A DNA stretch of 64,000 bases from an uncultured Sulfitobacter sp. (GCF_947497275.1 NZ_CANMFS010000005.1:124001-188000), one strand, 5' to 3'. Numbered from the stretch's first letter, positions 1-8,747 are shown. Translations and numbers: made by a program. Notes: a model not told the origin generated them from the letters alone.

Positions 1-773
1 TCTGCACGGCCTATGTGCGCGAGACGTCGTTGGTGGAATGCACCTTCACCGGTCCGTCCGACATCGCCGACATTCGCGTGCGGTACTTCCTTGCCAGTCG
101 AGAGATCCCCTTTGCTGGTCATCCCACCGTCGCGACGGTGGTGGCGATGCGCACGCGTGGCATGATCGCCGACGGGCCGCTGACGCTTGAAACGGCGGCA
201 GGTATCATACCGGTCACTGTGCATGGCACGTCCGTAACGATGACGCAGAACGCGCCGGTCTTCGGGACGTGCCCTGACGCGGGCATCGTTGCAGCGGTCG
301 GAGGGCTGGCGGCTGACGACATCGTTCATCCGCCGCAAATCGTCTCGACCGGGCTGCCGTTCTGTATCGCCCTGGTCAAAGATCTGGCCACGCTCGAACG
401 GGTGCGTCTCGACTCTGACGCAATGGAAACCTATGCCCGGGCGCTTGGCTATCACAGCACAGACGTGATGGAGCCGTTCTGGGTCACGCGCGAAGGTGCC
501 ACGTCGGCGGGCGATACCTTCGCGCGGCTCGTGCTTGTTCCGCCCAGCCCGCCGGAGGATCCTTTTACCGGCTCGGCGACCGGCTGCATGGCGGCGTACC
601 TTTGGGCGCATGGATTGATCGAAAGGCCCGATTTCGTCGCGCAACAGGGACACGGGATCGGCCGGCCGGGGCAGGCGCAGGTGCGGGTACTAGGCCCGCG
701 TGACGCGATATCCGGCGTCGAGGTTTCGGGGCAAGGGGTCGTCGTGATGTCCGGTCACGCCTTTCTGGACTAG
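1..773 (+). CDS. PhzF family isomerase/epimerase, 5' end outside window
   Basis: The frame is open from the left edge to a TAG stop, so the true start is upstream of the window; about 256 residues are visible. The stretch RETSLVECTF carries the Glu expected at the PhzF active site, REIPFAGHPT follows a little later, and the C-terminal half has DPFTGSATGCMAAYLW, the second PhzF signature. Family members are dimeric two-lobed proteins related to diaminopimelate epimerase; most have unknown substrates, so no reaction is assigned. It converges on the sulfur transporter gene with only 9 bp between stops, so no functional link is implied. The family is clear; the role is not. Confidence 0.85.
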   Translation, partial: CTAYVRETSLVECTFTGPSDIADIRVRYFLASREIPFAGHPTVATVVAMRTRGMIADGPLTLETAAGIIPVTVHGTSVTMTQNAPVFGTCPDAGIVAAVGGLAADDIVHPPQIVSTGLPFCIALVKDLATLERVRLDSDAMETYARALGYHSTDVMEPFWVTREGATSAGDTFARLVLVPPSPPEDPFTGSATGCMAAYLWAHGLIERPDFVAQQGHGIGRPGQAQVRVLGPRDAISGVEVSGQGVVVMSGHAFLD

Positions 774-782
774 GCCAGCGCC

Positions 783-1853
783 TTACAGTGTGGCGGGCGT
801 CGCCGACTGTTCGGGCCGCTGGTCAAGCAGCTTGTCGGTAATCATCCCTGACACCCACATCGACACCAGCGCCACCCACGCGGTCAGCGCGAACGTCGAC
901 CCGCCGGTAACGCCTGCACCGATTGTACAGCCGCCCGCTGTCATCGCGCCGAATCCCATCAGCCCGGCACCAAGCAGATAGCGGCGCATTGACTTCTCGC
1001 CATCCCAGCCCTGCCAGGCAAGACGCCCAGACAACAGCGCTGACAAGAAGGCACCGACCGCCACGCCCGGAATGAGGCCGACGTCGAATTCAAGAACCGC
1101 GTTGTCCGACAGCAGATACATCAGCGTGTCTGCCGACGGTCCAGAGAAAGTCAAGCTTCCCACTGGTACCGGATCAAAGCTGATCTGGGAGAGCGCATAG
1201 GTGAGAAGCCAGCCGACGGCGACGGCGAATCCCACACCGCAACCGAAAAGTAACGTGACCCACGACACCGTATTGCGTTTCGCAATGACCAGCGCCAAGA
1301 CCGCGAACACGAGGGCGACCACGATGCCGCTTCCCACCGGTAATCCCAGTTCCCAAAGTATGTTGGGATTGGGTCCTGACGTGATCCAGCCGCCGGAAAT
1401 GTACTCTCTGACGGGTGACAGCGCGCCGTGCAAGCTCATCTGGGCCACCACCGCGAAAACCAACCCGGACAGGATTGCGCGAAGGTTGCCCGTGGATCCG
1501 AGCACCAAAAGCCTGCCGGGACAGCCGCGCGCGAGGATCATGCCGACCCCGAAAACGGCGCCGCCGATGATTGCTCCCGACAATGTGCCCGGTGCGGACA
1601 GCCATCGGCTGGTGCCCAGATCGATGATCCCGAAAAGATGCATGCCCTGGGTCCAAAGCAGCGCCGTGGAAAACGTCAGCAACCACACTGCCATGCGCGG
1701 ACCCAAAGACACGCGCGCGACCTCGACCGCAGCGGCGCGCAAACAGAATTCGCTTTGCTCGGCAGAGGTGCCGAAAATGATGCCCGTCAACACACCTGCG
1801 AGGGCCGCAACGGCGGGCTCTCCCAGAGTATCAAGATATGTGATTGAATCCAT
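783..1853 (-). CDS. YeeE/YedE family sulfur-compound (thiosulfate-type) transporter
   Basis: This 356-residue protein is almost wholly hydrophobic with many membrane segments and glycine-rich turns. Three cysteines sit in the contexts expected of YeeE/YedE channels: Cys37 in SEFCLRA, Cys111 in ARGCPGRL and Cys309 in AGGCTIGAG. In studied YeeE proteins such cysteines relay thiosulfate across the inner membrane. The length matches the full-length family. It is the last of three minus-strand genes after the sensor-regulator and the DsrE protein, which supports import of a reduced sulfur compound; the exact substrate is inferred. The start follows an AAAGGA ribosome-binding site lying inside a short perfect hairpin, so translation may be gated. 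Confidence 0.9.
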   Translation of the reverse strand: MDSITYLDTLGEPAVAALAGVLTGIIFGTSAEQSEFCLRAAAVEVARVSLGPRMAVWLLTFSTALLWTQGMHLFGIIDLGTSRWLSAPGTLSGAIIGGAVFGVGMILARGCPGRLLVLGSTGNLRAILSGLVFAVVAQMSLHGALSPVREYISGGWITSGPNPNILWELGLPVGSGIVVALVFAVLALVIAKRNTVSWVTLLFGCGVGFAVAVGWLLTYALSQISFDPVPVGSLTFSGPSADTLMYLLSDNAVLEFDVGLIPGVAVGAFLSALLSGRLAWQGWDGEKSMRRYLLGAGLMGFGAMTAGGCTIGAGVTGGSTFALTAWVALVSMWVSGMITDKLLDQRPEQSATPATL

Positions 1854-1858
1854 GTCGG

Positions 1859-1874
1859 CGGTCCTTTCGGACCG
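1859..1874 (-). promoter_or_regulatory. Hairpin overlapping the yeeE-like ribosome-binding site
   Basis: On the minus strand CGGTCC-GAAA-GGACCG forms a perfect 6-bp stem closed by a GNRA-type tetraloop. The AAAGGA ribosome-binding site spans the loop and 3' arm, and the start codon follows 5 nt later. Such an arrangement can limit translation initiation. Function is inferred. Confidence 0.5.
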
Positions 1875-1970
1875 AAATATGAAGCAGATCCCGCAGCGAT
1901 ACCTTGATCTGGGTCATACAAACAGTGCCGGGTCGAGGTGATTGGACGGACCCATACAAGATAGCGCGCG

Positions 1971-2000
1971 GCGCCGGCCGGAAACGTGATCGGCCGGCGC
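1971..2000 (-). terminator. Strong hairpin after the dsrE-like gene
   Basis: GCGCCGGCCG and CGGCCGGCGC form a perfect 10-bp stem around a 10-nt loop, 11 bp past the DsrE stop. No T tract follows on the minus strand, so it may act as an mRNA-stabilising or attenuating element rather than a classical terminator. Confidence 0.5.
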
Positions 2001-2011
2001 GGCATCGACCC

Positions 2012-2476
2012 TTACGGCTTGATATAGGTGTATCCCATTTGCTGCAGATGCGAGAGTTCCGCAACGCCGCTCGGCACGATGTCTTCCTCGAACACGTCGA
2101 ACAGATCGTTCTCGTACGATATATTTCGCCCCTTTAGTGTGTTGTTGCAGACATGCACCGCGACGTTCTGACCTTTCAGTTCCAGAACCTGCCCTTGCAG
2201 CATCTCGTTGGATTTCGCCTGCGACAAAAGCCCGAGGCCGTTACCGTGAAGTACAAGTTTGGCTTCGATATTTTCCGCACCGACCGCATTGATGTGGTTC
2301 TGGATATTGCGCAGCGCACCTCGGTACGCCTTGTCATCCTGCCCACCGTCGTAATTGATATGATAGACGACTTTCTGCTTGCCGTAGCGCTCGTTCGCCT
2401 GCGCGTCAGTCGTCTGCGCAACAAGCGTCGCTGCCAACAGTCCGAGTGCCGCGCAAAGTGTATAGATGCGTTTCAT
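2012..2476 (-). CDS. Exported DsrE family protein
   Basis: A 154-residue protein with a Sec signal peptide (residues 1 to about 27, ending TTDAQA). The mature part has the DsrE/DsrF-like order: strand KVVYHINYD, a helical stretch, EAKLVLHGNGL, and a conserved single cysteine, Cys110, in AVHVCNNTL. DsrE-fold proteins carry or bind sulfur on such a cysteine; periplasmic one-domain members are poorly characterised. It has a strong GGGAGGA ribosome-binding site and lies between the membrane regulator and the YeeE transporter on the same strand. A role as a periplasmic sulfur carrier or ligand binder for its neighbours is inference. Confidence 0.85.
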   Translation of the reverse strand: MKRIYTLCAALGLLAATLVAQTTDAQANERYGKQKVVYHINYDGGQDDKAYRGALRNIQNHINAVGAENIEAKLVLHGNGLGLLSQAKSNEMLQGQVLELKGQNVAVHVCNNTLKGRNISYENDLFDVFEEDIVPSGVAELSHLQQMGYTYIKP

Positions 2477-2594
2477 GTCTTCCTCCCTGGGTTTCGCCCT
2501 TATGTCCGGGCTGCCGCATCATTACACGTCTTGGGTTCAGTGACACCCCGTGGCAACCACCGGTTTTCCGCCCAAAATGGCACCGGGGAATTCC

Positions 2595-3818
2595 CTAGGT
2601 TGCCAGCGCGACAAGCTGGCTGGACGTGCGCGCCCCGAATTTGCGCAACAGATTGGCGCGGTGAAATTCGACCGTCTTGGGGCTGATGCCAAGCTGGATC
2701 GCGATCTCCTTCGTCGAGTTTCCCCGGGCGACCAGATCAAGGATTTCGCGTTCGCGCGGGGTCAGACCGGCAGCACTGCTCTTGTCACCTGCGATGACAG
2801 CATTTGGGGTACGCGCGGGAGGTGCGATCCGACGGCGCCAGTATAGGACGCAAGCCGCGAGAACAAGCACTAGCAAGGGTATCACGACAAAACGCGTGGG
2901 CCGATCCCGCTTCTCATTCAATAGCGCCAGCCGCGCCTGAAACGCATCGGTCAATTCGGCGGCGCTGTGGTAGGGGACCGGTGCGGTCCACATATCGACC
3001 ATGCCGTGCACCTGCGCCAAATCGCTACCCTGCGCCATCAGGAGAGCGAGCGTCACACGGTCGTTCAGCGCCGGATCAGCGGAGGCGAGGGCGGCGAAAG
3101 GCCATTCGGGGTACAGCCCCGTGCTGATCCGGTCGGGGTGACTATATGTGACGTTGGCATTGAGGTAGGTGAAGCTGTCAGGATCGATACGTCCTTCCAG
3201 GGCCATCTCTTCGATCAGACCGCTTCGGACGATCCCTATGTCGGCCTCGCCGCGCGCGACCTGCAGAACGATTTCGTCCATCGGGAAGCCAATGAATTTC
3301 AACTGAACATCTTCCGCGAAAATATCTACACCGGCGCGGTCGATTTCGTACCATGCCACCTGGAAACCGCCGAACGCGCTGAGATCGACCGCCGACACCG
3401 AGCGCATCGAAATGTCTTGAAGACCTTCGATGCCGGTACCCTTGCGGGCAATGATGGTGCTGCCGAATTGCCCCGCAAAGGTTCCGTCCGATTTTTGCTG
3501 CGCGCGCGATGCAAGAACGCTCATCCTGTTGGCCCGGTTCAGGGTAACGAAATGTCCAGGATTGGTAGCGATGTAATCAAGCTGACCCGTGTTGATCTGC
3601 GTCTGTGCCGAAGAAAGCGTCATCGGAACGATGTGGAAGGACCAATCCGGAATTGTGGCGTTCAGATACTCGCTCAGCGCAAGCCACCGCAGTTGGATCT
3701 GTTCCGATCCGCGGTATGCAAGCACGCCGATGTGCGCCTCTTTCCGGCTGTCTTGCGCTGCAGCACCCCCTTGCAAGAAAAGACCTGCAACGCAGCAAAC
3801 CAGGAAAAACTTGTACAT
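2595..3818 (-). CDS. Membrane one-component regulator: PhnD-like periplasmic sensor, TM helix, LuxR-type HTH
   Basis: This 407-residue protein joins parts usually found in separate proteins. A signal-like helix (MYKFFLVCC to GAAAQ) is followed by a periplasmic binding-protein domain of the PhnD/TtrS-sensor type over about residues 30-300, with AHIGVLAYRG, QLDYIATNPGHF and GEADIGIVRSG. One membrane helix lies near 308-327, then a short linker and a C-terminal LuxR/GerE helix-turn-helix (LTPREREILDLVARG, then STKEIAIQLGISPKTVEFH). There is no kinase or receiver domain, so sensing and DNA binding appear to be in one polypeptide. A GTG 15 bp upstream (3833) is an alternative start. With DsrE and YeeE next to it, a reduced sulfur compound is the likeliest signal, by inference. 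Confidence 0.88.
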   Translation of the reverse strand: MYKFFLVCCVAGLFLQGGAAAQDSRKEAHIGVLAYRGSEQIQLRWLALSEYLNATIPDWSFHIVPMTLSSAQTQINTGQLDYIATNPGHFVTLNRANRMSVLASRAQQKSDGTFAGQFGSTIIARKGTGIEGLQDISMRSVSAVDLSAFGGFQVAWYEIDRAGVDIFAEDVQLKFIGFPMDEIVLQVARGEADIGIVRSGLIEEMALEGRIDPDSFTYLNANVTYSHPDRISTGLYPEWPFAALASADPALNDRVTLALLMAQGSDLAQVHGMVDMWTAPVPYHSAAELTDAFQARLALLNEKRDRPTRFVVIPLLVLVLAACVLYWRRRIAPPARTPNAVIAGDKSSAAGLTPREREILDLVARGNSTKEIAIQLGISPKTVEFHRANLLRKFGARTSSQLVALAT

Positions 3819-3895
3819 GATACGCCCCCGCACCCAATCCTACGCAGGTAGTGGTCGGCGTGGCAAGTGGTCGCAGCTGTGGCGGTCAACGTCGC

Positions 3896-3923
3896 GCAAA
3901 ACGGCCAGCCGCGATGGCTGGCC
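3896..3923 (-). terminator. Rho-independent terminator of sat-cysC
   Basis: On the minus strand GGCCAGCC-ATCGC-GGCTGGCC forms a perfect 8-bp stem followed by GTTTTGC, 22 bp past the sat-cysC stop. It separates sulfate activation from the regulator gene downstream. Confidence 0.75.
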
Positions 3924-3945
3924 TAGCTGGGATACGACGGATCGG

Positions 3946-5670
3946 TCAGCCCTTGATAAGGCCCATGCTTTCGAGTTTCAGCAGTACCTGATGCGCGCAG
4001 TTGTCGACATCCACGTTTTCCGTCTCGACCGACAATTCGGGGCTTTCGGGCACGTCATACGGATCGGAGATGCCGGTGAACTCCTTGATCTTGCCTTCAC
4101 GGGCCAGTTTGTACAGCCCCTTGCGGTCGCGGCGTTCGCATTCCTCGATCGAGGTGGCGACATGGACTTCAACGAAGGCACCGAAAGATTCAACATCCTC
4201 GCGCACCGCACGGCGGGTGGTGGCATAGGGCGCAATGGGTGCGCAGATGGCGATGCCGCCGTTCTTGGTGATCTCGCTCGCGACATAACCGATGCGGCGG
4301 ATGTTCAGATCACGGTGTTCCTTGCTAAAGCCCAACTCGGAGGAGAGGTTCTTGCGCACGATATCACCATCCAGCAGCGTCACCGGGCGTCCGCCCTGTT
4401 CCATCAGTTTGACCATCAAGGCGTTCGCGATGGTCGATTTGCCCGAGCCCGAGAAGCCGGTGAAAAATACGGTAAAGCCCTGTTGCGCGCGCGGGGGGCG
4501 GGTGCGGCGCAGCTCGGCCACCACTTCGGGAAAAGAGAACCATTCGGGGATCTCCAGACCTTCCTGTAGGCGGCGGCGCAATTCGGTGCCCGAGATGTTG
4601 AGGATCGTGACATCGTCCTTGTCCGCGATCTCGTCCATCGCCTCATACTGGGCGCGTTCCTGCACCCAGACCATGTGTTTGAAATCGACCATCTCGATGC
4701 CCATTTCGGCCTCGTGTTCGCGGAACAGATCCTGCGCGTCATAGGGGCCATAGAAATCGTCACCGGCGGAATTCTTGCCCGGGCCAGCGTGATCGCGGCC
4801 GACGATGAAATGGGTGCAGCCGTGGTTCTTGCGGATCAGACCGTGCCAGACCGCTTCGCGCGGACCCGCCATGCGCATCGCGAGATTCAGCAGGGACATC
4901 GACGTGGTGGCCTGCGGGTACTGGTCCAGCACCGCCTCGTAGCAGCGCACGCGGGTAAAGTGATCAACATCGCCGGGTTTGGTCAGACCGACGACGGGAT
5001 GGATCAGCAGGTTCGCCTGCGCCTCGCGCGCGGCGCGAAAGGTCAGCTCCTGATGCGCACGGTGCAGCGGGTTGCGGGTCTGGAACGCGACAACCTTGCG
5101 CCAGCCCATCTTGCGAAAATAGGCGCGCAACTCGTTCGGTGTATCGCGGCGCGCCTTGAAATCATAGTGGACCGGCTGCTGGATGCCGGTGATCGGACCG
5201 CCCAGATAGACCTTGGCCGCCTGATTGTGCAGATAGTTGACGGCCGGGTGCGCATCGTCGTCGGCCCCGAACACCTTTTCCGCCTCATGGGCCTTGTTCG
5301 GCACCCACCGGTCGGTCACCGTCATCGTGGCGAGGATCACGCCTTCCTGATCGCGCAGCGCGATGTCCTGCCCGATTTCCAGCTTGTCCGCAAAGGCTTC
5401 GGTCACATCGAGGGTGATCGGCATTGGCCAAAGCTGGCCATCCGCCAGACGCATGTTTTCCACTACGCTGTCGTAATCCGCCTCGCTCAGGAACCCCTTG
5501 AGCGGGTTGAAGCCGCCGTTCATCAGCAACTCCAGATCGCAGATCTGTCGCGGAGTCAGATCGTGACTGGCCAGATCGCCCGCTTCCGCTTTCAGCTTTT
5601 GCGCGGAGTCGTATGAGACGTAGAGTTCGGGAAGGGGGGCGAGATTGGGAATTTGCATCGGTTTGCTCAC
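3946..5670 (-). CDS. sat-cysC: Bifunctional sulfate adenylyltransferase/adenylylsulfate kinase
   Basis: A 574-residue fusion that makes APS from sulfate and ATP and then phosphorylates it to PAPS in the cytoplasm. The N-terminal ATP sulfurylase part (to about residue 390) has QTRNPLHRAHQEL at 197-209 and GRDHAGPGKN at 291-300, the two nucleotide-binding motifs. The APS kinase part has the P-loop GFSGSGKST at 405-413 and LLDGDIVRKNL after it. This start is a GTG; an in-frame ATG at 5658 begins the part conserved in relatives and may be the true start. It stands as a single unit with its own terminator, next to the sulfur-sensing genes but with 127 bp between it and the regulator. Confidence 0.95.
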   Translation of the reverse strand: MSKPMQIPNLAPLPELYVSYDSAQKLKAEAGDLASHDLTPRQICDLELLMNGGFNPLKGFLSEADYDSVVENMRLADGQLWPMPITLDVTEAFADKLEIGQDIALRDQEGVILATMTVTDRWVPNKAHEAEKVFGADDDAHPAVNYLHNQAAKVYLGGPITGIQQPVHYDFKARRDTPNELRAYFRKMGWRKVVAFQTRNPLHRAHQELTFRAAREAQANLLIHPVVGLTKPGDVDHFTRVRCYEAVLDQYPQATTSMSLLNLAMRMAGPREAVWHGLIRKNHGCTHFIVGRDHAGPGKNSAGDDFYGPYDAQDLFREHEAEMGIEMVDFKHMVWVQERAQYEAMDEIADKDDVTILNISGTELRRRLQEGLEIPEWFSFPEVVAELRRTRPPRAQQGFTVFFTGFSGSGKSTIANALMVKLMEQGGRPVTLLDGDIVRKNLSSELGFSKEHRDLNIRRIGYVASEITKNGGIAICAPIAPYATTRRAVREDVESFGAFVEVHVATSIEECERRDRKGLYKLAREGKIKEFTGISDPYDVPESPELSVETENVDVDNCAHQVLLKLESMGLIKG

Positions 5671-5804
5671 ATCAGGGATCGCGGCCTCGTGCCGCCGTTC
5701 TCCGCCTCCTAGACCCCGGATGCAGTCAGAATCAAGTCGGCAGCGAATTTTTTGCGCAATTCATTGCCGCGCGTGAGATATTTACAGTGTTTTGGTGACA
5801 CAGA

Positions 5805-5830
5805 CGGGAGCGACGCAAAGAACGCTCCCG
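5805..5830 (-). terminator. Probable terminator of trxB
   Basis: CGGGAGCG and CGCTCCCG form an 8-bp stem around a 10-nt loop, 21 bp past the trxB stop. The T-rich tail on the minus strand is weak. Confidence 0.5.
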
Positions 5831-5851
5831 CCGATTGATGCAGACCGAGCG

Positions 5852-6856
5852 CTAGGCGCCCTCTTTGACCGGTGCACCATACCCTAAGGGAAGCGACGTG
5901 TCCTTGCCCTCGTCATCGCCATGCTCTGCCAGAAAACGCTCCGCTTCCAGCGCGGCCATGCACCCCATGCCCGCAGAGGTCACGGCCTGACGATACTTGT
6001 GATCGGTCAGGTCGCCAGCGGCGAAAACACCGGGAATGGAGGTTTCGGTGCTGTCCGGCTTGGTCACGACATACCCGCCCATGTGCGTTTCGAGAGTGTC
6101 TTTCACCAGTTCATTCGCCGGCGCATGGCCGATGGCCACAAAAACACCCTTGCACGGAATATCCGTGATCTCGCCGGTTTTGGTGTGTTTCACTTTCACG
6201 CCTTCGACGCCCAGCGGATTGTCTGTGCCATAGACTTCATCAAGCTGGTGAAACCACAGCGGTTCGATCTTGGGGTTCTTCATCAGCCGGTCGATCAGGA
6301 TCTTCTCGGCGCGCAATTCGTCGCGACGGTGGATCAGCGTCACCTTGGAAGCAAAATTGGTGAGGAACAGCGCCTCTTCGACCGCGGTGTTGCCGCCGCC
6401 GATCACCACGATCTCCTGTCCGCGATAGAAAAAGCCGTCACAGGTTGCACAGGCCGAAACGCCGAAGCCCTTGAACTTCTCTTCGCTCTCCAATCCAAGC
6501 CATTTCGCCCGTGCCCCGGTGGCGAGGACAAGGGCGTCGGCCAAATACGTCGTTCCGCTGTCACCTTTCGCGGTGAACGGGCTCTTTGACAGGTCCAGAT
6601 CGGTGATGATATCGCCGATGATCTCGGTACCCATCGCCTTGGCGTGCGCTTCCATGCGCACCATCAGATCGGGGCCTTGTACCTCGGTGTCACCGGGCCA
6701 GTTCTCGACCTCGGTAGTGGTCGTGAGCTGCCCGCCCGGCTCGATCCCCTGCACGAGGATCGGATCGAGCATGGCGCGGCTGGCGTAAACGCCGGCAGTA
6801 TATCCGGCAGGGCCGGAACCAATGATCAAAAGCTTGGTCTTGCGAGTCTCGGCCAT
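5852..6856 (-). CDS. trxB: Thioredoxin-disulfide reductase
   Basis: A 334-residue flavoprotein that passes electrons from NADPH to thioredoxin. The FAD-binding motif GSGPAG is at 13-18, the redox pair CATC at 136-139 and the NADPH motif GGGNTA at 153-158; FAAGDLTD near the C-terminus is the second FAD motif. The open frame runs 92 codons further upstream, but the homologous sequence begins at [10 protein letters not shown], which I take as the start. It is divergent from the Lrp-family gene, an arrangement that suggests shared control of the intergenic region. Confidence 0.96.
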   Translation of the reverse strand: MAETRKTKLLIIGSGPAGYTAGVYASRAMLDPILVQGIEPGGQLTTTTEVENWPGDTEVQGPDLMVRMEAHAKAMGTEIIGDIITDLDLSKSPFTAKGDSGTTYLADALVLATGARAKWLGLESEEKFKGFGVSACATCDGFFYRGQEIVVIGGGNTAVEEALFLTNFASKVTLIHRRDELRAEKILIDRLMKNPKIEPLWFHQLDEVYGTDNPLGVEGVKVKHTKTGEITDIPCKGVFVAIGHAPANELVKDTLETHMGGYVVTKPDSTETSIPGVFAAGDLTDHKYRQAVTSAGMGCMAALEAERFLAEHGDDEGKDTSLPLGYGAPVKEGA

Positions 6857-7119
6857 GTGGCGCCCCCTTTGGGAATCTGAATTGGTTGCAAAGGATATAT
6901 ACATGCCGCCGACGGGCTTAAACCCCACGCGTGTACGCGTGCCGCTATTGCGACGTACGAAAATGCGGGCCGCTCGAATCCGGAAATCACGGGGGAAGGG
7001 CCGCAAGGCAACGAATCCTTCTGGCAAGTGTTGCGCGTATAGAATATTGCGTAAGCGCGAAACAATGTTGCGCGCACAGCGGTTAGGCGTATAACAATCG
7101 CAAATCTGTAGGGGGATAT
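6857..7119. promoter_or_regulatory. Divergent trxB/Lrp promoter region with repeated TTGCG motifs
   Basis: The 263-bp gap between divergent genes contains three same-direction TTGCG motifs: TTGCGCG at 7031, TTGCGTA at 7047 and TTGCGCG at 7068. They lie where an autoregulating Lrp-type protein could bind. No clear -35/-10 pair was assigned. Confidence 0.35.
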
Positions 7120-7620
7120 ATGGCAGGGCCACGGCTTGATCCGATTGACCGGAAAATTCTGGCTGAATTGCAGGCGGACGGGCGTATGACCAACGTCGAA
7201 CTGGCCAAACGGGTGGGGATTTCCGCGCCGCCTTGCCTGCGCCGCGTGCGCACCCTCGAAGAGCAGGGCTTCATCAAAGGCTATCATGCGGATGTCGACG
7301 CGCGCGAGCTTGGTTTCGAAGTGCAGGTATTCGCGATGGTCGGCCTGAACAGTCAGGCCGAAGCGGATCTATCCGCGTTCGAAGAACGCTGTCGCGGCTG
7401 GTCGTTGGTACGCGAGTGCCACATGCTCAACGGCGAGGTTGATTTCATGCTCAAATGCGTAGCTCCCGACCTGTCGAGCTTTCAGAGTTTTCTTACCGGC
7501 AAGCTGCTGACCGCCCCGAACGTGGCCAGCGTCAAGACCAGCCTTGTGATCAGGGATGCCAAGGATGAGCCGGGCGTGCCTTTCGACGTGCTCGAAGAGC
7601 GCCTGCGCGTCGAGGCCTGA
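7120..7620 (+). CDS. Lrp/AsnC family transcriptional regulator
   Basis: A 166-residue protein of the usual two-domain Lrp form. The N-terminal helix-turn-helix covers about residues 8-55 ([19 protein letters not shown], then ELAKRVGIS and [11 protein letters not shown]). The ligand-binding RAM domain follows at about 70-150. Lrp proteins are octameric regulators of amino-acid and redox genes and usually repress themselves. It is transcribed away from trxB, so trxB is the first target to test. The start follows GTAGGGGGATAT. Confidence 0.92.
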   Translation: MAGPRLDPIDRKILAELQADGRMTNVELAKRVGISAPPCLRRVRTLEEQGFIKGYHADVDARELGFEVQVFAMVGLNSQAEADLSAFEERCRGWSLVRECHMLNGEVDFMLKCVAPDLSSFQSFLTGKLLTAPNVASVKTSLVIRDAKDEPGVPFDVLEERLRVEA

Positions 7621-7667
7621 ACCGCCACGCCGGATCGGTTGCTCCGTCCGGTGGGTCACGAAGCGCG

Positions 7668-8444
7668 CTAGTGTGTGTCGGTTTCCGGTGCGCGCGGATG
7701 GGCCAGCGGTCCGAAATCAGAAACATGGCTGATCTGCGGGAAAAGCGAGAGAAAGCGGTCCCGGATCGAATAACTGACGTCGCGCGGTGCCTGGGTGCCG
7801 GGATGAAACGTCTCCATTTCGATGCCGTCCACCGATATCGCCGCATGGCGGGTCAGGCAGATATGAAACAGGCGCGTCGGTGTCGGCGGCGTGACCTGAA
7901 TGACGTTGACCCCATCGACGAAACGCGACGCGGGCGTTAGCAGCTGCTTGCCGTCCGCAATGCCGCGCAGGGCGGGCGGGGTGTGCAGGATGCGCGCGCC
8001 CGGTCCCACGGTCAGCGACCGTTCGGGCCGCGACGGGCCCAGACTGTCGGGCATGATCCGGATCAACGGGGTCCGCTTGCCGGTGTCGGCGGGCGAGAAC
8101 GTCGATGTGCCGATCCACGCAAGCTCGGCGGGCTCGCCCGTCGATGTGTGGATCATGTCGCCCGGTTGCAGATCCTCGACGGCGACGGGCCCCATCGTGG
8201 TCCGGATCAGGCTGCCATGGGTGAACGCGGAAAAAGCACTCTCGAACAGCGGGGTCGTCGGTGCGGTGCTTTGCCCGATAAAAAGCGAGCCGTCCGTGCG
8301 CAGCGCCGCAACTTCGTACGACCGCTTGGGCAACTGCACGGCAGGCTTTTCACCTTTGGAAGACGTCAATGAAGAGTGGGTCATTCCGAATCTTTCAGCG
8401 CGCACCGACGCACGCGCGGCAACAGGATTGGCAGTTAATGTCAT
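7668..8444 (-). CDS. Hint-domain protein lacking the splicing cysteine
   Basis: A 258-residue protein with the Hedgehog/intein-like fold common in Rhodobacteraceae. FTHGSLIRTTMGPVAVEDLQPGD (about 73-95) matches the start of a Hint domain, and TRHAAISVDGIEMETFHPG near the C-terminus matches its last block. The position normally held by the nucleophile Cys (CF..GT.I) reads AF, so classical self-splicing or autocleavage is unlikely. An alternative start is the Met at 8384. It converges on the Lrp gene, and no RTX gene adjoins it. Function is unknown. Confidence 0.8.
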   Translation of the reverse strand: MTLTANPVAARASVRAERFGMTHSSLTSSKGEKPAVQLPKRSYEVAALRTDGSLFIGQSTAPTTPLFESAFSAFTHGSLIRTTMGPVAVEDLQPGDMIHTSTGEPAELAWIGTSTFSPADTGKRTPLIRIMPDSLGPSRPERSLTVGPGARILHTPPALRGIADGKQLLTPASRFVDGVNVIQVTPPTPTRLFHICLTRHAAISVDGIEMETFHPGTQAPRDVSYSIRDRFLSLFPQISHVSDFGPLAHPRAPETDTH

Positions 8445-8747
8445 GCGAACACCTTAACGGGTTGGTCACATCCGCGTCGGCCCCCACCGACAACGACGGA
8501 AATAACAGATTGGTCATTTCATGTCTTTGGTGAGGCCTAATTCGCCATGATCCGAACGCATTGTCAAAGTTTTCGCGACATCGGGCGCTGCCAGGGCACC
8601 AATACCGATGAATTTATCGAATTTGTTTCGATGAAGCGCGTGCGCAGCGCCATATTCTCGCGCAACGAGAAAGCCCCCGCGCACGAATCAACCGTGCGCA
8701 GGGGCTGCGTGAATCTGGTGTCGGGGCAGGTGCCCCCGGAGCGAGGG
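8445..8747. other. Intergenic stretch, no gene seen
   Basis: About 300 bp upstream of the minus-strand Hint gene. I see no credible coding frame. It holds the presumed Hint promoter and, near its right end, the terminator hairpin of the small gene at 8748-8894. Confidence 0.6.
8672..8706 (-). terminator. Rho-independent terminator of the small gene at 8748-8894
   Basis: AGCCCCTGCGCACG and CGTGCGCGGGGGCT on the minus strand form a 14-position stem with one G-T pair around a 7-nt loop, followed by TTCTCGTT. It lies 41 bp past the small ORF's stop and supports that ORF being expressed. Confidence 0.75.
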
